Source: Nitrospirota bacterium
GTDB lineage: Bacteria; Nitrospirota; Thermodesulfovibrionia; Thermodesulfovibrionales; JdFR-88
Reading direction: 5' to 3'
NCBI GenBank assembly: GCA_021790695.1
Contig: JAJYGJ010000164.1
Span: 3,543-11,686 of the forward strand
DNA length: 8,144 bases
The position numbers and the translations under genes are program-made. Position 1 is the stretch's first letter, and each line of letters starts with the position of its first letter. Below are positions 6,099-8,144 of the stretch, one piece after another. The notes beneath the pieces were generated by a model. It was not told the DNA's origin. It made no database searches and worked only from the letters and a program-made list of their open reading frames with translations.

Positions 6099-8144
6099 TC
6101 ATCCCGCCCCGCCTGCGGGAGATTTTCCGAGAAATAAGGGGAAATCGCTGAAGATGTCTTTCAAAAAGATCACCTGCCTTCCGTTTTCCACGGATGAGGC
6201 CGCCCCCCCGCCCGTAAAGACGTCCTCGAACCGGAGCGTCTTTGCGGCCGGCAGCACAATGCGCGTGTCTTTCCACACGGCCTCGCCAACCGGCAGGGCG
6301 CCCGGCGCCGCAAGCCCCACAAAAAACCTGGGCGCGCAGGCCATGACGGCGCGGCCGTTTTTCTCCTCAAAGGGCCCTTTTGTCCTAAGGAAGGCGCACA
6401 GGTGCCCGCTTTTTTCCCCCTCGGCCTCGAGCGGAAAGTACTGCCCTCCGGCGAACACGTCCATGAAAGCCTTCCTGAAACCAAGCGCCTTCCAGGTGAC
6501 ATAAAGTTTTATGCGGGAATCCGCCATGGAGCCCAGCAGTTCCCTGCAAAGCGCGATCTTCCCCCCGGAGGCCTCCGCGGCCCTCAGCTCTTCCAGCATC
6601 CGGGCCCTTGCCGCGTAATCGACCTGGCCGCGGTTGTCGGGGTCCACGAGGGTAAGGCTCCACAATTCAGTGCCCTGGTAGAAATCCGGCACCCCGGGGC
6701 TGGCGGCCTTCAAGAGCACCTGGCTCAAGGAGTTGAACATCCCGTACCAGGCGGCTGTTTTCGCAAAGGAGACGAACTCCGTCAAAAAGGGGTCGGCGGA
6801 CTGGTCCCTTGCGGGCTGGCCGGCGGACCGGGGACGCTCGCCGGGGGCATCATGCCCGGCATGCCCCAGTATGCGGTCTATGAACGTTGCAAGGGCATCT
6901 TCATATTCCTTATGAGGGCTTATCCAGCTCGTATTCACCTTGGCCTCGCGCGCGGCCTTGAGCATGTACCGCTTTATCCTTTCGCGGAGGCCGCCGGGGG
7001 CCGGGGCGCTCGCATTCGCGTCCTGCGGCCATATGCCGACCATGATCTGATAGAGATGGTACTCCTCGTTGCCGTCCGGAACGGACTTGCCTTCGATGGA
7101 CAGTTTTTTCTTCCTGTTGGCCCGCTTCCATCTTCCAACGGCGTCCCGCCAGGCGCGGGGCATCTCGGTAAGGACGTTTATCCGCGCGCGGACGTCCTCG
7201 CTCCTCTTGGAATCATGCGTGGAAGTGGCCGTCATCGAACAAGGCCAGTGCCGGTTGCTGTTCCTCTCGGCGTTCTGCGCGTGAAAGGATTCCATCGACG
7301 CGCCGAACCTGTCGGGCGAGCCTCCGACCTCGTTCAGGGAAAGAAGCCGGTTATAGACGTAAAAGGCCGTGTCCTCGAGCCCCTTTGCCATCACGGGCCC
7401 CGTCTGCTGCTGGAACCTCATCGTGAAGTCAAACCACCCCGCGCGTTCCTCCAGGGAAAGCTCCTCGGGGTATTCGAGCATAAGCACACGCCGTATGAAA
7501 TCGAATATCTGCGCGCTCGTAAACGGGTTCAGTCTCCGGGCGCGGTTGACGGCCTGTTCTATGTAGCGCCGGTCCCTCTCGGCCACGCCGGCGGAGCTTA
7601 TGTATGTCCTGTAAACCGGAAAGCAGGCTATCACCTCGACAAGCGCCTTCGTGAGGGACAGGAAGGTGAAATCCCTCGTGAGCCTCGATTTTTCGGACAG
7701 CATGTAGAGCCTGTGGCCCAGGATGTTTATCTCGCCCGACATGGAGGATTCGACTATGAGTTTTTTGGCCTGGTAGGAAAAACCGGCGAAATTTATCTTC
7801 TGCCCCATGAACCGGAAATAGATGTCGTCCATGATCCTTGCGTTTTCCTCCCGCACGAATATCCCGTTCAGGCAATTCATGAACGCATACCCGGTCGCGC
7901 CGAATATGGGCCAGTCCTCCGGTATCCGCTCCCCTCTTAAAAGAATCTTTTCGCCCACGATGTAAAACGGAAGGGCCGGGGGCGCCTTCAAAAGCTCTTT
8001 TTCGACCGACTGCGCCATCGCCTGCCTTTCGGCCTCCGGGACATCGCCGGGAATACGCGCGATGAAGGCCTTTTCCTGAAGGGTCCGCAGGTATTCGGCG
8101 GGGTCATAAAGGCCGTCCAGGTGGTCAATCCTCAGGCCGGTTAT
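6099..8144 (-). CDS. treY: Maltooligosyltrehalose synthase (GH13), 5' end outside window
   Basis: TreY isomerises the terminal alpha-1,4 bond of a maltooligosaccharide to the alpha-1,1 bond of trehalose; TreZ then releases trehalose. The frame is open to the window edge, giving 681 C-terminal residues. Family members are roughly 750-1000 residues, so the first part of the barrel is missing. Numbering from the edge: GLRIDHLDGLYDP (3-15) with nucleophile D7; VGEKILLRGERIPEDWP with acid/base E65; TGPVMAKGLEDTAFY (248-262), a TreY hallmark; THDSKRSEDVRAR with D311; PGVPDFYQGTE (483-493); and VDPDNR (500-505). The ATG at 8018 is internal, because family sequence including the nucleophile continues upstream of it. 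One small oddity is a polar, proline-rich insertion at about 426-452 (positions 6789-6869). The TGA stop lies 25 bases before malQ. An upstream treZ, glgB or related gene is plausible but unseen. Confidence 0.95.
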   Translation of the reverse strand: MTGLRIDHLDGLYDPAEYLRTLQEKAFIARIPGDVPEAERQAMAQSVEKELLKAPPALPFYIVGEKILLRGERIPEDWPIFGATGYAFMNCLNGIFVREENARIMDDIYFRFMGQKINFAGFSYQAKKLIVESSMSGEINILGHRLYMLSEKSRLTRDFTFLSLTKALVEVIACFPVYRTYISSAGVAERDRRYIEQAVNRARRLNPFTSAQIFDFIRRVLMLEYPEELSLEERAGWFDFTMRFQQQTGPVMAKGLEDTAFYVYNRLLSLNEVGGSPDRFGASMESFHAQNAERNSNRHWPCSMTATSTHDSKRSEDVRARINVLTEMPRAWRDAVGRWKRANRKKKLSIEGKSVPDGNEEYHLYQIMVGIWPQDANASAPAPGGLRERIKRYMLKAAREAKVNTSWISPHKEYEDALATFIDRILGHAGHDAPGERPRSAGQPARDQSADPFLTEFVSFAKTAAWYGMFNSLSQVLLKAASPGVPDFYQGTELWSLTLVDPDNRGQVDYAARARMLEELRAAEASGGKIALCRELLGSMADSRIKLYVTWKALGFRKAFMDVFAGGQYFPLEAEGEKSGHLCAFLRTKGPFEEKNGRAVMACAPRFFVGLAAPGALPVGEAVWKDTRIVLPAAKTLRFEDVFTGGGAASSVENGRQVIFLKDIFSDFPLFLGKSPAGGAG

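Noticed and set aside
6102..6120. TCCCGC/GCGGGA hairpin at the end of treY
   Set aside because: It lies inside the last treY codons, has no T-tract, and such short GC hairpins are expected by chance in this composition.
6402..7940. Long + strand open frame of 512 codons opposite treY
   Set aside because: It lies antisense to a well-supported treY. Its protein has no recognisable domain and reads as the mirror of GC-rich coding sequence.
1..8144. CRISPR array, tRNA or rRNA genes
   Set aside because: There is no regularly spaced direct-repeat/spacer pattern (the 23-bp units are adjacent without spacers), and I recognised no tRNA or rRNA sequence.

Overview
The window joins two unlike halves. 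Positions 1-2559 on the + strand hold an AT-richer gene for a large STAND-type NTPase with a TPR tail; it is already open at the left edge, so its front end is missing. Positions 3162-8144 on the - strand hold a GC-rich, tightly packed run of three genes in the order treY (5' end beyond the right edge), malQ, lgt. Between them lie about 600 bases without a credible gene. These carry a cluster of four imperfect ~23-bp tandem repeats, a perfect 18-bp palindrome and the intrinsic terminator of the - strand operon.

The host is a bacterium, probably Gram-negative with moderately high GC. The Lgt N-terminus (MIPYP followed by a short stretch and GPFAVRWYG) and the general gene style suggest Desulfobacterota ('Deltaproteobacteria') or a neighbouring phylum. 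This is an impression from protein style, not a phylogenetic result.

The - strand operon: TreY (maltooligosyltrehalose synthase) converts the reducing end of a maltooligosaccharide to a trehalosyl end. MalQ (GH77 4-alpha-glucanotransferase) re-sizes maltodextrins and so supplies chains long enough for TreY. TreZ, which would release trehalose, is not in the window and may lie further upstream. treY and malQ are 25 bp apart. malQ and lgt overlap by 4 bases, so the lipoprotein diacylglyceryl transferase gene is translationally coupled to sugar metabolism genes. The operon ends at a strong hairpin plus T-tract about 90 bases after lgt.

The + strand gene has the NTPase core (Walker B, sensor, GLP motif), a winged-helix-like region and about ten TPRs, part of which is a 67-68-residue two-TPR unit repeated in tandem. 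The Walker A loop must lie just left of the window. STAND-TPR proteins are used as signal sensors, in regulation and in anti-phage defence. Nothing visible here decides which. No complete new multi-gene system can be demonstrated; the most interesting points are the truncated STAND gene, its duplicated repeat tail and the repeat cluster at the compositional boundary.
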